The notes under the pieces: generated by a model | Databases searched by the model: none | Told to the model about the DNA's origin: nothing | Seen by the model: only the letters and a program-made list of their open reading frames with translations | Assembly (NCBI RefSeq): GCF_000710915.1 | Contig: NZ_BAUA01000108.1 | Coordinates: 1 to 64,000, forward strand | Reading direction: 5' to 3' | DNA: 64,000 bases | Origin: Nocardia brasiliensis IFM 10847 | Lineage (GTDB): Bacteria; Actinomycetota; Actinomycetes; Mycobacteriales; Mycobacteriaceae | Part shown: in pieces, positions 9,071-17,749 of the stretch | Position numbering within the stretch: the stretch's first letter is position 1 | How the letters are laid out: each line of letters begins with the position of its first letter | Program-made: the position numbers and the translations under genes

Positions 9071-9877
9071 TCAGCTCAGCCTGGCCCGCAACGCGATCGC
9101 GTCACGCGGTGCCATGACCTTGGCGTCGTTGTCGAAATAGCAGTAGACGTCGTGGTCGGCGGACCAGGTGCGGATCTTCTCCGCCCACATGTCCAGGCCC
9201 GCGTCGGTGTAGCCGCTGACGTAGAGCTCGTCGTGGCCGTGCAGGCGGATATAGACGAAATCCGCGGTGACCTCTTCGAGCAAGGGGAACTTGCCCGCGG
9301 CATCGGCGACGACCACCGCGATCTCGTGTTCGGCCAGCAGATCGATGAACCGTGGCGTGCAGAAGCTCGGGTGCCGCACTTCGAGCGCGTGCCGGAGCGG
9401 GCGATCGGCATCGATGGTCGTATGCGCCGGATCCACCCGGTGGTCGTGCTGTTTCGCGATCGCGGCGGCGTGCGCGGTGGAGCGGGGCAGGTGCGTGCAG
9501 AAGGCCGTGAGCACGTCGGGATCGAACTGGAAGTTCGGCGGCAGCTGCCACAGGATCGGTCCCAGCTTCGGGCCGAGGGCCAGCACGCCGGAGGCGAGGA
9601 AGTTCGCCAGCAGCTCGTCGCCGTCGCGCAGCCGTTTCATATGGGTGATGAACCGGCTGCCCTTCACCGCGAACACGAAATCGTCCGGCGTCAGGCTCGC
9701 CCAGTTCTGATAGCTCGAAGGGCGTTGCAGCGCATAGAAAGAACCGTTGATCTCGACGCTGTTCAGCCGCTCCGACAGATACGCGAGCTCGCGCTTCTGC
9801 GGCACGCCTTTGGGATAGAAGACACCACGCCAGGGCGGATACACCCATCCCGACGTGCCGATCCGGATCTGGCCCAT
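9071..9877 (-). CDS. DUF72 domain protein
   Basis: A 268-residue DUF72 (YecE-like) TIM-barrel protein. The start is placed at ATG 9877 because the family N-terminus is IRIGTSGWVYPPWRG; the longer frame upstream is antisense noise. Other family signatures are LNSVEINGSFYALQRPSSYQNW, FVFAVKGSRFITH, LGPILWQLPP and DFVYIRLHGHDELY. The conserved glycine, histidine and acidic pattern suggests an enzyme, possibly a nuclease or sugar isomerase by fold, but no reaction is established. It stands alone between cbs and the transporter gene. Confidence 0.9.
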   Translation of the reverse strand: MGQIRIGTSGWVYPPWRGVFYPKGVPQKRELAYLSERLNSVEINGSFYALQRPSSYQNWASLTPDDFVFAVKGSRFITHMKRLRDGDELLANFLASGVLALGPKLGPILWQLPPNFQFDPDVLTAFCTHLPRSTAHAAAIAKQHDHRVDPAHTTIDADRPLRHALEVRHPSFCTPRFIDLLAEHEIAVVVADAAGKFPLLEEVTADFVYIRLHGHDELYVSGYTDAGLDMWAEKIRTWSADHDVYCYFDNDAKVMAPRDAIALRARLS

Positions 9878-9903
9878 GTCTCCATCGTGGCAGCAGTGCC
9901 CGG

Positions 9904-11274
9904 CTAGGCGGCGGATTTGCGCGCGGCCGCGACCCGTCCGAACACCCAGGCGACCAGCACCGCGGCCAGGAACGACAGCAGCGACGCGCTCATCCACGCC
10001 TGCTTGCCGAAGTGCAGCAGCTCCTGCACGCGCACCCAGAAATCGGTCCACGCCCCGGCATCGCCCGGGTTGATCAGCTGGTAGACCGTGAGCCCGGCGA
10101 GCCAGGCGACGACCATGCCCCAGCGGGGCGGGGCGTCGGCGGCGGTGTTCCATTCACCCCGGGCCCGCAGGAAGAAGTCGGCGACGAGCACGCCGAGCAG
10201 CGGCACGAACACCGAGCCGATCAGCCCGAGGAAGCCGAAGTAGTTGGCCATGTCCAGGCGCAGCGCGAGCAGCGTGATCAGCACGCCGAGCCCGATCGAG
10301 AGCACCCGCCGGTCGAGGCGCGGCCACAGGTTCTGGATCGACACGGCGGTGGAGTACACGTTGGCGAAGGACTGGTCCGCCTCGCGCAGCACGAAGACGA
10401 AGAAGAACAGGCCGCCCAGCGTCACCTGGAGGAACGGCGAGTACTGGCCCGCGCCGGTCGCGCGGGCCAGTGCGAACAGGCCGAGGATGTAGGCGACGAT
10501 CTGGGTGAGCGCGTACGCGCCGCTCGCCGCGCCGAAAGCGCTGCGGGTACTGCGCGCGTGCCGGGTGTAGTCGGCGGCCACCGGCACCCAGGAGATGGAC
10601 ACCGCCAGCGCCGCGTCGGTGGCGATCCAGAAGAGATTCCAGTCGACGCCGAACGGGCCGCTGCCGTGCGGACCGGGGTTGGCCGTCAGATCGGGCAGGC
10701 CGCCGCGGAAGAACTGGATGTAGAACCAGACCAGCGCGATCACGACACCGACCGTGACGAACCGGCGCAGCATCCGGACCGAACCGAGCGGCCAGATGGT
10801 CAGCACGGTGGTGAGCACACCGGCCGCCACCACGTACAGCCAGTGCGGTCCGCCGCCGAACAATTCGTCGGCCGCGTCACCGATCACGATCAATTCGAAA
10901 GTGCCCCAACCGATCAGCTGGGCGATGTTCAACACGGTCGGCAGGTAACTCAGTTTCGCGCCGAACAGCCCGCGCAGCAGCACCATCGCGGGTTTGCCGG
11001 TGCGCGCGCCCGGCACCGCGGCCAGGCCGAGCATGACGCCGCCGACGACCGTGCCGACGATCATCGCGAGGATGCCCGCGGCGATGGAGAGCTGGGCCGC
11101 GCCGTCGGTATTCGGCGCGAGCACGGTGTACGCGCCGGAGAAGGCGATGAGGCTGACGCCGAGGTTTGCCCAGAATGCGCTCTGATCCCAGAAGGACAGC
11201 ACCTTGGGGGCGGGCTCGTCGAGGGTGAACGGTGCTTCGTGCCGTTCGGAGTTGTGCAGGGTCGATGCAGACAT
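9904..11274 (-). CDS. cytX: NCS1 permease, likely thiamine-precursor (HMP) transporter
   Basis: A 456-residue transporter with about 12 transmembrane helices and the nucleobase:cation symporter-1 layout (cytosine/purine permease family). Family-type segments include FWDQSAFWANLGVSLIAFSG in helix 1, LIGWGTFELIVIG and the Asp-containing PVAADYTRHARS loop. A TPP riboswitch lies immediately upstream (11288-11385) with no intervening gene, so expression should fall when thiamine pyrophosphate is plentiful. That context, with the family, points to uptake of hydroxymethylpyrimidine or a related thiamine precursor, the role proposed for CytX. The symbol follows from this context; substrate specificity is inferred. 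Confidence 0.85.
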   Translation of the reverse strand: MSASTLHNSERHEAPFTLDEPAPKVLSFWDQSAFWANLGVSLIAFSGAYTVLAPNTDGAAQLSIAAGILAMIVGTVVGGVMLGLAAVPGARTGKPAMVLLRGLFGAKLSYLPTVLNIAQLIGWGTFELIVIGDAADELFGGGPHWLYVVAAGVLTTVLTIWPLGSVRMLRRFVTVGVVIALVWFYIQFFRGGLPDLTANPGPHGSGPFGVDWNLFWIATDAALAVSISWVPVAADYTRHARSTRSAFGAASGAYALTQIVAYILGLFALARATGAGQYSPFLQVTLGGLFFFVFVLREADQSFANVYSTAVSIQNLWPRLDRRVLSIGLGVLITLLALRLDMANYFGFLGLIGSVFVPLLGVLVADFFLRARGEWNTAADAPPRWGMVVAWLAGLTVYQLINPGDAGAWTDFWVRVQELLHFGKQAWMSASLLSFLAAVLVAWVFGRVAAARKSAA

Positions 11275-11287
11275 GCCCGAAACGCTC

Positions 11288-11385
11288 TTCCTACGCCGGC
11301 ATTACCCGGACAGGTTCATGCGGTCGGCGAAGCGCTGGGGTCCGCCCTCTCAGCCCGGCCGTGCCCGAGCTCCCGCGGTGGGGTG
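11288..11385 (-). promoter_or_regulatory. TPP (THI-box) riboswitch
   Basis: Read on the minus strand, this contains the conserved TPP aptamer blocks in order: a GGGAGCTCGGGCACGG stretch (the first G-rich strand), CTGAGAGGGC (the CUGAGA core), GACC, CATGAACCTG (the AACCUGA-type block) and GGGTAATGCCGGCGTAGGAAG (the UAAUGCCAGCGUAGGGA block). It ends about 14 bases before the transporter start at 11274, so the ribosome binding site would be directly occluded; translational control is therefore likely. Confidence 0.95.
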
Positions 11386-11642
11386 ATTCCGGCCGAATAG
11401 TACACGCGCCCCCTCGCCGAGCCCCGTGCTCCGCGGGTGCGAGGTACTTTGTAGTGGTGAACGATGAGTTCGCCAGCTCGTCGATCTGCACTACCTGATG
11501 TTCTTCGAATTGTGCGCGAGACTCCGAAATCCCCGCTCTGACATGGGGAATGGCGCAATTGCGTCGTGAATCACAACTGCCGCCAGCCCCGATAACGGAG
11601 CTGTAACGGATTGTTCATTAGCGGCAGCAAGGATTACTAGGT

Positions 11643-12773
11643 ATGACGCGCAGGCAAGTGATCGGATGGGTAGCTCTGCTGGCCTCGGTGCTTGCCGGAG
11701 CGCATCTCCTCGATCGTGTGCACTTTCCGGCGCCGCAGATGATCCTGGCGATCGTCGTCGGCGGCGCGCTGGCGTTGACCGGGAATTTGCCGACCCCGCT
11801 CCCGCGCCGTCTCACGCTCGGTGTCCAGGGCATGCTAGGCGTGCTGATGGGCAGCTATCTGGAGATTTCGCTGTTGTCCAGCATCGGGTTGGCGCTGATC
11901 CCGGTGCTTGCGGTGACGGTCGCGACGCTGGTGATCAGCTTGCTCGTCGCGGTCGTGTTCGCCCGCCTCGCGCACGTGGAGTTGCCGACCGCGACGCTCG
12001 GCCTGCTGGCCGGCGGCTCTGCCGCGGTAGTGGCCTGCGCCGACGATATGGACGCCGATCCGCGTCAGGTGGCGTTCATGCAGTACCTGCGGGTCGCGCT
12101 GGTCGCGGTGAGCGCGCCCGCGCTCGGCGCGCTGCTGAACAACAACACCAGCGGACTCACGGCCCCGCATGTGACCCTCGGCGGTGCCGTCACCAACCCG
12201 GACCTGCCGAGCTGGATGATCGTCGGACGTGGTGACCAGGTGGCCGGGCTCTCGATCGCGATCATGCTCTGCATCATCGGCACCAAGCTGGGCCGGCGAC
12301 TGCACCTGCCGAGCCCCGCGTTGATCGGGCCGATGATGCTCACGGCGGTACTGACCGGCTTGGGCGTCAGTCACGGGTACGCGCCCACGAACCTGTTCAA
12401 AGACCTGCTGTTCGTGCTCATCGGTTTCGAGGTCGGCACCCGCTTCACCAGGGCCGTGGTCACCGAGATGGCACGGATGATCCCCGGTATGACGGTCACC
12501 ATCGTCGCGCTCTCCGCCATCGTGGCCGGATTGGCTTTCGCGGTGGCCACCTTCGTCGATCTGGAGCTCTCCGACATCTATTTGGCGACCACGCCGGGCG
12601 GCATCAACGCGGTGCTGGCCACCGCCGAGTCGATGGACGCGAACCTGCCGCTGATCACCTGCGTGCAGAGTCTGCGGCTGCTGCTGATGGTGCTGATGCT
12701 GCCGCTGCTGACCCGCGGGATGCGCTGGGTGTCCCAGCGGCAGTTCGCGCCGCAGCCCGAACTCGTCGCCTAG
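11643..12773 (+). CDS. AbrB-family membrane protein (PF05145)
   Basis: A 376-residue integral membrane protein with about 10-12 helices arranged as two similar halves, the AbrB membrane-protein duplication. Both halves carry a Gly-rich TPGG/AGGSAAV-like loop: GLLAGGSAAVVACADDMDAD in the first and YLATTPGGINAVLATAESMDAN in the second. The family is named for ammonia-monooxygenase regulators, but most members are uncharacterised transporters. The last 4 bases overlap the convergent DUF4254 gene. The upstream 256-bp gap holds the riboswitch promoter region and nothing else I can identify. Confidence 0.85.
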   Translation: MTRRQVIGWVALLASVLAGAHLLDRVHFPAPQMILAIVVGGALALTGNLPTPLPRRLTLGVQGMLGVLMGSYLEISLLSSIGLALIPVLAVTVATLVISLLVAVVFARLAHVELPTATLGLLAGGSAAVVACADDMDADPRQVAFMQYLRVALVAVSAPALGALLNNNTSGLTAPHVTLGGAVTNPDLPSWMIVGRGDQVAGLSIAIMLCIIGTKLGRRLHLPSPALIGPMMLTAVLTGLGVSHGYAPTNLFKDLLFVLIGFEVGTRFTRAVVTEMARMIPGMTVTIVALSAIVAGLAFAVATFVDLELSDIYLATTPGGINAVLATAESMDANLPLITCVQSLRLLLMVLMLPLLTRGMRWVSQRQFAPQPELVA

Positions 12774-13240
12774 GCCTTTCGCGTCCGCGCCGGCGCCGCG
12801 CCCATGATCAGGTCGGTCCACTCGTCCGCGAGCTGGGCCAGGCGATACCAGGCCGCGTGCACCCGGTCGTCGGACACCTGCTCCGCGGTGTGCAGCAGGT
12901 GGCTGGCGTGCACATGGGCGGCGGCCATCCGATCGACGGCGCCGCCGAGCGAACCCGACCGCAGGTGCTCGGTGTAGCGGCGGTGCGGCACCTGGGCGGC
13001 TACCCACGCGTCGATCGCCGCGACCAATTCGGCACGGCGGCAATCGATTCCGGCGGCCGCGAGCGGGTTGCCGCGGCGGGCCCGATGGAGCGCGCCCAGT
13101 GCGCGGGCCCAGCCGACGAGCGGATGGTCGGTGACCGGATCGCCGGGGCAGTCGCCGAAGGCGGCGACGAGTTCGCGCTGTTCGGGCAGGGGCCGGGCGG
13201 TGGCGCCCGTCGCGAGCAGTGCCCGATCACGCACGAACAT
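12770..13240 (-). CDS. DUF4254 domain protein
   Basis: A 156-residue helical protein. It shows the DUF4254 pattern: HPLVGWARALGALHRAR, then CRRAELVAAIDAWVAAQVP, and the C-terminal HAAWYRLAQLADEWTDLI. The function of the family is unknown. The N-terminal 30 residues are not typical of the family, and the exact start is uncertain: ATG 13240 lies inside a short upstream ORF (13227-13319) that has the better ribosome binding site, so translation may be coupled. Confidence 0.8.
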   Translation of the reverse strand: MFVRDRALLATGATARPLPEQRELVAAFGDCPGDPVTDHPLVGWARALGALHRARRGNPLAAAGIDCRRAELVAAIDAWVAAQVPHRRYTEHLRSGSLGGAVDRMAAAHVHASHLLHTAEQVSDDRVHAAWYRLAQLADEWTDLIMGAAPARTRKA

Positions 13241-13319
13241 CGCGGGCTCCCAACGGCTTACGGCTCGGTTCGGGGTAGGGGGCGCTTCGGTCGACGGGTT
13301 CGGCTGACAGCGGGTTCAT
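13227..13319 (-). CDS. Possible short upstream ORF, 30 residues
   Basis: An ORF starting ATG at 13319 with an excellent ribosome binding site (GGAGGTGCACC before the ATG). It encodes MNPLSAEPVDRSAPYPEPSR and ten further residues. Its stop lies 12-14 bases inside the DUF4254 gene in another frame. It is hydrophilic and proline-rich, with no signal peptide. It could be a leader controlling DUF4254 by translational coupling, or the true N-terminus displaced by a frameshift. The 313 bp upstream to 13633 hold no further gene. Confidence 0.35.
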   Translation of the reverse strand: MNPLSAEPVDRSAPYPEPSRKPLGARDVRA

Positions 13320-13639
13320 GGTGCACCTCCGGGTGGTGTCGGGCGAGAGGCATTGCCCAATGCCGGATCCGGGTATCAGCGTGAACGGTCAACCTTGGCG
13401 TGTCGGTGACAGCGAGATGGCACTCCGATGACAGGTCGTAACAATCTTCTCCACGTACCGCGCGGTCGGTTGTGAACGGAGTCGCCCGACATATCGTTTC
13501 GAGTTAGTTGTCGCGCGGAATGCATCAATGTGGCAAATTAGCTGCAAACAGAGGGTTCGAGTGATGTCGCCGGGGTATAACCGGCCTTGAAGCAGCCTCG
13601 GCAAACCGCCCCGGCTAATCGGATAGCGAAGGGATGGGC

Positions 13640-14524
13640 ATGTACACCTCCAGTTTGGCTATCGATTTCCAGCAGGGCCTCTCCGACGCATGGAGTTCCG
13701 TCGCCACGTTCGTCCCCAAACTGGCCGGATTCCTCGTCATCCTGCTCATCGGCTGGATCGTCGCGAAGATCGTGTCGACCATCGTGGACAAGGTGCTGGA
13801 CCGGGTCGGCTTCGACCGTCTGGTCGAGCGCGGCGGGCTGCGGCAGATGATGTCGCGGAGTCGCTACGACGCCTCGGATCTGCTCGCGAAGCTGGCCTAC
13901 TACGCGATCCTGCTGATCGCGTTGCAGCTCGGCTTCGGCGTGTTCGGTCCGAATCCGGTCAGCGATCTGCTCGACGGCATCGTCTCCTGGCTACCCAAGG
14001 CCGCGGTCGCGATCATCATCGTGGTCATCGCGGGCGCGATCGCCTCCGCCGTGCGTGACCTGGTCGGCAACATGCTCGGCGGTCTCTCCTACGGCGCGAT
14101 GATCGGCCGGATCGCGGCCGTGTTCATCTGGGGCGTCGGCATCGTGGCCGCGTTGAACCAGATCGGGGTGGCCATGTCGGTCACCATGCCGATCCTGATC
14201 ACCGTGCTCGCCACGATCGGCGGCATCCTGGTGGTGGGTGTCGGCGGCGGCATGGTTCGTCCGATGCAGCAGCGCTGGGAGAACTGGCTGAGCGGGCTGG
14301 AGGAGGAGATGCCCGCGGTCAAGGGCCATGCGGAGGCGTACTCGCGCGGCCGCGAAGACGCCTCGCGCGAGCAGCTGTGGATGGATCAGCAGGCCGCCCG
14401 CGGCCAGCAGGGCCAGCAGTGGGACGAGGGCGCGATGCACGGTGGCGGGTACCAGCAGGGCGGTGGTTCCTACCAGCGTTCCGGTGAATACATGGGCTAC
14501 CGGGACCCGGGCACCGATCGCTGA
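13640..14524 (+). CDS. MscS-type / TM-helix-repeat membrane protein
   Basis: A membrane protein of about 294 residues. It carries tandem conserved TM-helix (PF05552) segments: FVPKLAGFLVILLIGWIVAK near the N-terminus and SWLPKAAVAIIIVVIAGAIA in the middle, followed by further helices including VSVTMPILITVLATIGGIL. This is the layout of small mechanosensitive-channel-like proteins. The C-terminal 80 residues are soluble and low-complexity, rich in Gln, Gly, Arg and Tyr. ATG 13640 is preferred over 13634 because GAAGGG then has normal spacing. Channel activity is inferred from the family. Confidence 0.85.
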   Translation: MYTSSLAIDFQQGLSDAWSSVATFVPKLAGFLVILLIGWIVAKIVSTIVDKVLDRVGFDRLVERGGLRQMMSRSRYDASDLLAKLAYYAILLIALQLGFGVFGPNPVSDLLDGIVSWLPKAAVAIIIVVIAGAIASAVRDLVGNMLGGLSYGAMIGRIAAVFIWGVGIVAALNQIGVAMSVTMPILITVLATIGGILVVGVGGGMVRPMQQRWENWLSGLEEEMPAVKGHAEAYSRGREDASREQLWMDQQAARGQQGQQWDEGAMHGGGYQQGGGSYQRSGEYMGYRDPGTDR

Positions 14525-14543
14525 ATCATCAAGCGAGACAAAG

Positions 14544-14579
14544 GCGCCCGTCATCAGCCGAGCTGGTGACGGGCGTCTT
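14544..14579. terminator. Bidirectional hairpin terminator
   Basis: A 15-bp stem with two G-T wobbles: GCGCCCGTCATCAGC at 14544-14558 and GCTGGTGACGGGCGT at 14562-14576, with a 3-base loop. It lies between the convergent MscS-like and DUF6401-like genes. Confidence 0.8.
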
Positions 14580-14584
14580 CGCGG

Positions 14585-14962
14585 TCAGGCCGGGGTGCGC
14601 GACGCGTGCAGGCAGACGCCGGCCAGGCGCAGTTGCAACCAGTCCGCGCCCGCCCAGCCGCCGAGATCGCCGGGCGCGGCGCTGATGAGCGGAGTCCGCT
14701 CGGCGCCGACCGCGGCCTCGCGGACCTGATCGAGAAGTCCGCGGGCGTAACCCGCGAGCAGCACGTTCGCGGGTACCCGCGCGGCATCCTCGACACCCCA
14801 TTCGAGGATGTCGCGCACGGCCGCCGCGTGCTGGTCCAGTGCCGCCGAGAGCGCGGGCAGCTGTGCCGCGGCAGCGAGCGCCGGTACCCCGTGCGTCTTG
14901 TGCAGGCGGTTCAATATCTTGCGTGCCGACACTTCGAGCAACGCGGGGCCGAGCAGGAACAT
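14585..14962 (-). CDS. Small helical protein, DUF6401-like
   Basis: A 125-residue, mostly helical protein with no membrane segment. Its features are an LNRLHKTHGVPALAAAAQLPA helix, a DQHAAAVRDILEWG segment and a C-terminal GDLGGWAGADWLQLRLAGVC motif. The pattern resembles DUF6401, a family sometimes labelled as natural-product-associated in actinobacteria. No biosynthetic genes are nearby, so no role is assigned. The family name is from memory. Confidence 0.6.
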   Translation of the reverse strand: MFLLGPALLEVSARKILNRLHKTHGVPALAAAAQLPALSAALDQHAAAVRDILEWGVEDAARVPANVLLAGYARGLLDQVREAAVGAERTPLISAAPGDLGGWAGADWLQLRLAGVCLHASRTPA

Positions 14963-15070
14963 GTTGCGATGCTAGCAACCGGCGTGTCTTGATGAAACTG
15001 TGACGATTCTCCCGTTCGGCTTGCGCCAATTGGTGAATTTCAGCAAATTACCGGCTTCGTATTCGGTCCG

Positions 15071-16246
15071 TCAGCGGAAGGCGTTCGCATCGGTGAGTGC
15101 GCGGCCGAGCACCAGCTGGTGCACCTCGGCCGTGCCCTCGTAGGTGAGCACCGACTCGAGGTTGTTCGCGTGCCGCAGCACGGGGTAGTCCAGCGTGATG
15201 CCGTTGGCGCCGAGGATGGTCCGGCACTCGCGGGCGATCGCGATGGCCTCCCGCGTGCTGTTCAGCTTGCCCGCGCTCACCTGCTCCGGGGTCACCGCGC
15301 CGCGGTCCTTCAACCGGCCGAGGTGCAGCGCCAGCAGCTGGCCCTTGCCGAATTCGAGGGCCATGTCCGCGAGTTTCGCCTGGGTCAGCTGGTAGGCCGC
15401 CAGGGGCTTGTCGAACACCTCACGGGTCCGGGCGTAATCGATGGTCGCGGCCAGGCAGTCCCGCGCGGCGCCGAGCGCGCCGAAGATGATCCCGAACCGG
15501 GCCTCGCTCAGACAGGCCAGCGGCGAGGCCAGCCCGCGCGACTGCGGCAGCACCGCGTCGGCGGGCAGCCGGACGTCGTCGAAATCGAGCTCGGCGGTCA
15601 CCGAGGCGCGCAGCGACAGCTTGCGGTGCATCTCGCGCGCGGTGAAACCCTTGGTCCCGGCAGGCACCAGGAAACCGCGGATCACCTGCTTGCCCTCGTC
15701 CTCGGTCTGCGCCCACACCACCGCGACATCGGACACCGAACCGTTGGTGATCCACATCTTCGAACCGTTCAGTACCCAGTCGGAGCCGTCGCGCTTGGCC
15801 CTGGTGCGCATGCCGCCGGGATTGGAGCCGAAATCCGGCTCGGTGAGGCCGAAGCAGCCGATCGCGCGTCCCGCCGCCATCTCGGGCAGCCACTGCTGCT
15901 TCTGCTCCTCGGAGCCGTACTTGTGGATCGCGGTCATCGCGAGCGAACCCTGCACCGACACCATGCTGCGCACGCCGGAATCGACCGCCTCCAGCTCCTG
16001 GCACGCGAGCCCGTACATGGTGGCCGACATGCCCGCGCAGCCGTAGCCGTCCAGGTGCATGCCGAGCAGGCCCACCTTGCCCAGTTCGGGGGCGATCTCG
16101 CGGGCCGGGAAGGTGCCCGCCTCGAACCAGTCCGCGATGTGCGGGCGCAGCCGCTGTGCGGCGAAGGCGGCGACGGTGTCGCGGATCTCGCGCTCGTCGT
16201 CGGAGAGGAGGGAATCGATGGCGAACAGTTCTTCCACAGTGACCAT
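15071..16246 (-). CDS. Acyl-CoA dehydrogenase, glutaryl-CoA dehydrogenase type
   Basis: A 391-residue FAD enzyme of full length. The catalytic base is Glu370 in TYEGTAEVH. The segment GVRSMVSVQGSLAM contains the arginine that glutaryl-CoA dehydrogenases use to bind the distal carboxylate, which distinguishes this subgroup from ordinary acyl-CoA dehydrogenases. FAD-binding segments CFGLTEPDFGSNP and KMWITNGS are intact. Oxidative decarboxylation of glutaryl-CoA (lysine/tryptophan breakdown) is the likely reaction. A 21-bp palindrome lies 54 bases upstream of its start (16300-16320). Confidence 0.9.
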   Translation of the reverse strand: MVTVEELFAIDSLLSDDEREIRDTVAAFAAQRLRPHIADWFEAGTFPAREIAPELGKVGLLGMHLDGYGCAGMSATMYGLACQELEAVDSGVRSMVSVQGSLAMTAIHKYGSEEQKQQWLPEMAAGRAIGCFGLTEPDFGSNPGGMRTRAKRDGSDWVLNGSKMWITNGSVSDVAVVWAQTEDEGKQVIRGFLVPAGTKGFTAREMHRKLSLRASVTAELDFDDVRLPADAVLPQSRGLASPLACLSEARFGIIFGALGAARDCLAATIDYARTREVFDKPLAAYQLTQAKLADMALEFGKGQLLALHLGRLKDRGAVTPEQVSAGKLNSTREAIAIARECRTILGANGITLDYPVLRHANNLESVLTYEGTAEVHQLVLGRALTDANAFR

Positions 16247-16299
16247 GCGCTCAGCCTAATTGGCCGTCGTGCCGGTGAGATCGGGTTCACCACCCCTAG

Positions 16300-16320
16300 T
16301 GGCAGAAAATATTTCTGCCA
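16300..16320. promoter_or_regulatory. 21-bp palindrome, candidate operator
   Basis: Arms TGGCAGAAA (16300-16308) and TTTCTGCCA (16312-16320) are perfectly complementary with a 3-base spacer. The site lies between the acyl-CoA dehydrogenase start (16246, minus) and metB (16497, plus). The position fits a repressor operator better than a terminator. No cognate regulator gene is adjacent. Confidence 0.6.
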
Positions 16321-16496
16321 TGATGGCCAAGCTGTGGAATTACAACGGCGACCAGGGGTAAGTGCCTCGATCTGTCCGAGCGGCCTCGGACTCGGTGGCT
16401 TGCCGCGCGGAACAACGCGGTGCGAGCGGTGGTTCTACGACCCGGTAGCCCGACCAGGGGGTTGCCCGTCGATGGCCGCCAATTAGGGTGAGGTTC

Positions 16497-17642
16497 ATGA
16501 GTGAATTCGGGTTCTCTACGCGCGCGGTGCATGCCGGGTTCGATCCTGATCCGCAGACCGGCGCGGTGAACGTGCCCATCTACGCGAGTTCGACCTTCGC
16601 CCAGGACGGGGTGGGCGGTCTGCGCGGTGGTTTCGAATACGCCCGCACCGGCAACCCGACCCGCTCCGCGCTGGAAGCGAACCTCGCCGCGCTCGAATCC
16701 GGCCGGTACGGCCGCGCTTTCGCGTCCGGTATGGCCGCCACCGACTGCGCCCTGCGGGCCACCCTGCGCCCCGGCGACCACATCGTCATCCCGGACGACG
16801 CCTACGGCGGCACCTTCCGCCTGATCGACAAGGTGTTCAGCCAGTGGGGCATCGAGCATTCGCCCGCGCACGTCTTCGACGTGGACGAGATGCGCGCGGC
16901 GATCCGCCCGAACACCAAGCTGGTGTGGGTCGAGACCCCGACCAATCCGCTGCTGAGCATCGGCGACATTCCGGCGCTGGCCGATGTCGCGCACGCCGCT
17001 GGCGCGAAGCTGGTGGTGGACAACACCTTCGCCACCCCGTACCTGCAGCAGCCGCTGCAGCTCGGCGCCGATATCGTGACGCACTCGACCACGAAGTACC
17101 TGGGCGGTCACTCCGATGTCGTCGGCGGCGCGCTGATCACCAACGATCCCGAACTCGACGCGGCGTTCGCGTTCCTGCAGAACGGCGCGGGTGCGGTGCC
17201 CGGTCCGTTCGACGCCTTCCTCACCATGCGCGGCACCAAGACGCTGGCCGTGCGGATGGACCGGCACTGCGACAACGCCGAGACCCTGGTCGAGTTCCTC
17301 GCCGGACACCCGGCGATCGCTCAGGTGATCTATCCCGGCCTGCCGGAGCATCCGGGTCACCAGGTGGCGGCCAAGCAGATGCGCCGGTTCGGCGGCATGA
17401 TCTCGGTGCGGCTGCACGGCGGCGCCGACGCCGCCCGCGAGTTCTGCTCGCGGACCAAGGTTTTCACCCTGGCCGAGTCGCTGGGCGGGGTGGAATCGCT
17501 GATCGAGCACCCGGCCGCGATGACGCACGCGTCGACCGAGGGCTCCGTGCTGGAGGTGCCCGCCGACCTGGTCCGCCTGTCGGTCGGCATCGAGGACGCG
17601 GCCGATCTGCTCAACGACGTCGAGCAGGCGCTCGCGAGCTGA
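16497..17642 (+). CDS. metB: Cystathionine gamma-synthase
   Basis: A 381-residue PLP enzyme of the Cys/Met metabolism family, close to M. tuberculosis Rv1079. The PLP lysine is K200 in THSTTKYLGGHSD. Other family elements are FEYARTGNPTR, FASGMAATD, the LAESLGGVESLIEHPA substrate loop and VRLSVGIED. ATG 16497 has AGGGTGAGG upstream and gives the family N-terminus; a GTG at 16488 is in frame but less likely. It makes cystathionine from O-acetyl- or O-succinyl-homoserine and cysteine, opposite in direction to cbs at 7655. Confidence 0.95.
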   Translation: MSEFGFSTRAVHAGFDPDPQTGAVNVPIYASSTFAQDGVGGLRGGFEYARTGNPTRSALEANLAALESGRYGRAFASGMAATDCALRATLRPGDHIVIPDDAYGGTFRLIDKVFSQWGIEHSPAHVFDVDEMRAAIRPNTKLVWVETPTNPLLSIGDIPALADVAHAAGAKLVVDNTFATPYLQQPLQLGADIVTHSTTKYLGGHSDVVGGALITNDPELDAAFAFLQNGAGAVPGPFDAFLTMRGTKTLAVRMDRHCDNAETLVEFLAGHPAIAQVIYPGLPEHPGHQVAAKQMRRFGGMISVRLHGGADAAREFCSRTKVFTLAESLGGVESLIEHPAAMTHASTEGSVLEVPADLVRLSVGIEDAADLLNDVEQALAS

Positions 17643-17664
17643 CGGGACTGGCGGAGATGACGAA

Positions 17665-17697
17665 GCGGCCGCACCTGGCATCCGGGTGCGGCCGCTC
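17665..17697. terminator. Hairpin terminator between metB and greA
   Basis: A perfect 12-bp stem: AGCGGCCGCACC at 17665-17676 and GGTGCGGCCGCT at 17686-17697, with a 9-base loop. It separates convergent genes. Confidence 0.85.
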
Positions 17698-17749
17698 GTG
17701 TCTCAGGGGGAAGGTACGGCCGGGTCGCGGTGCGGCCCGGCCGCAGGCG

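Noticed and set aside
10012..11400. Long plus-strand ORF opposite the NCS1 transporter
   Set aside because: It is low-complexity (His, Gln, Arg, Glu) and runs through the riboswitch; the minus-strand frame encodes 12 clean transmembrane helices.
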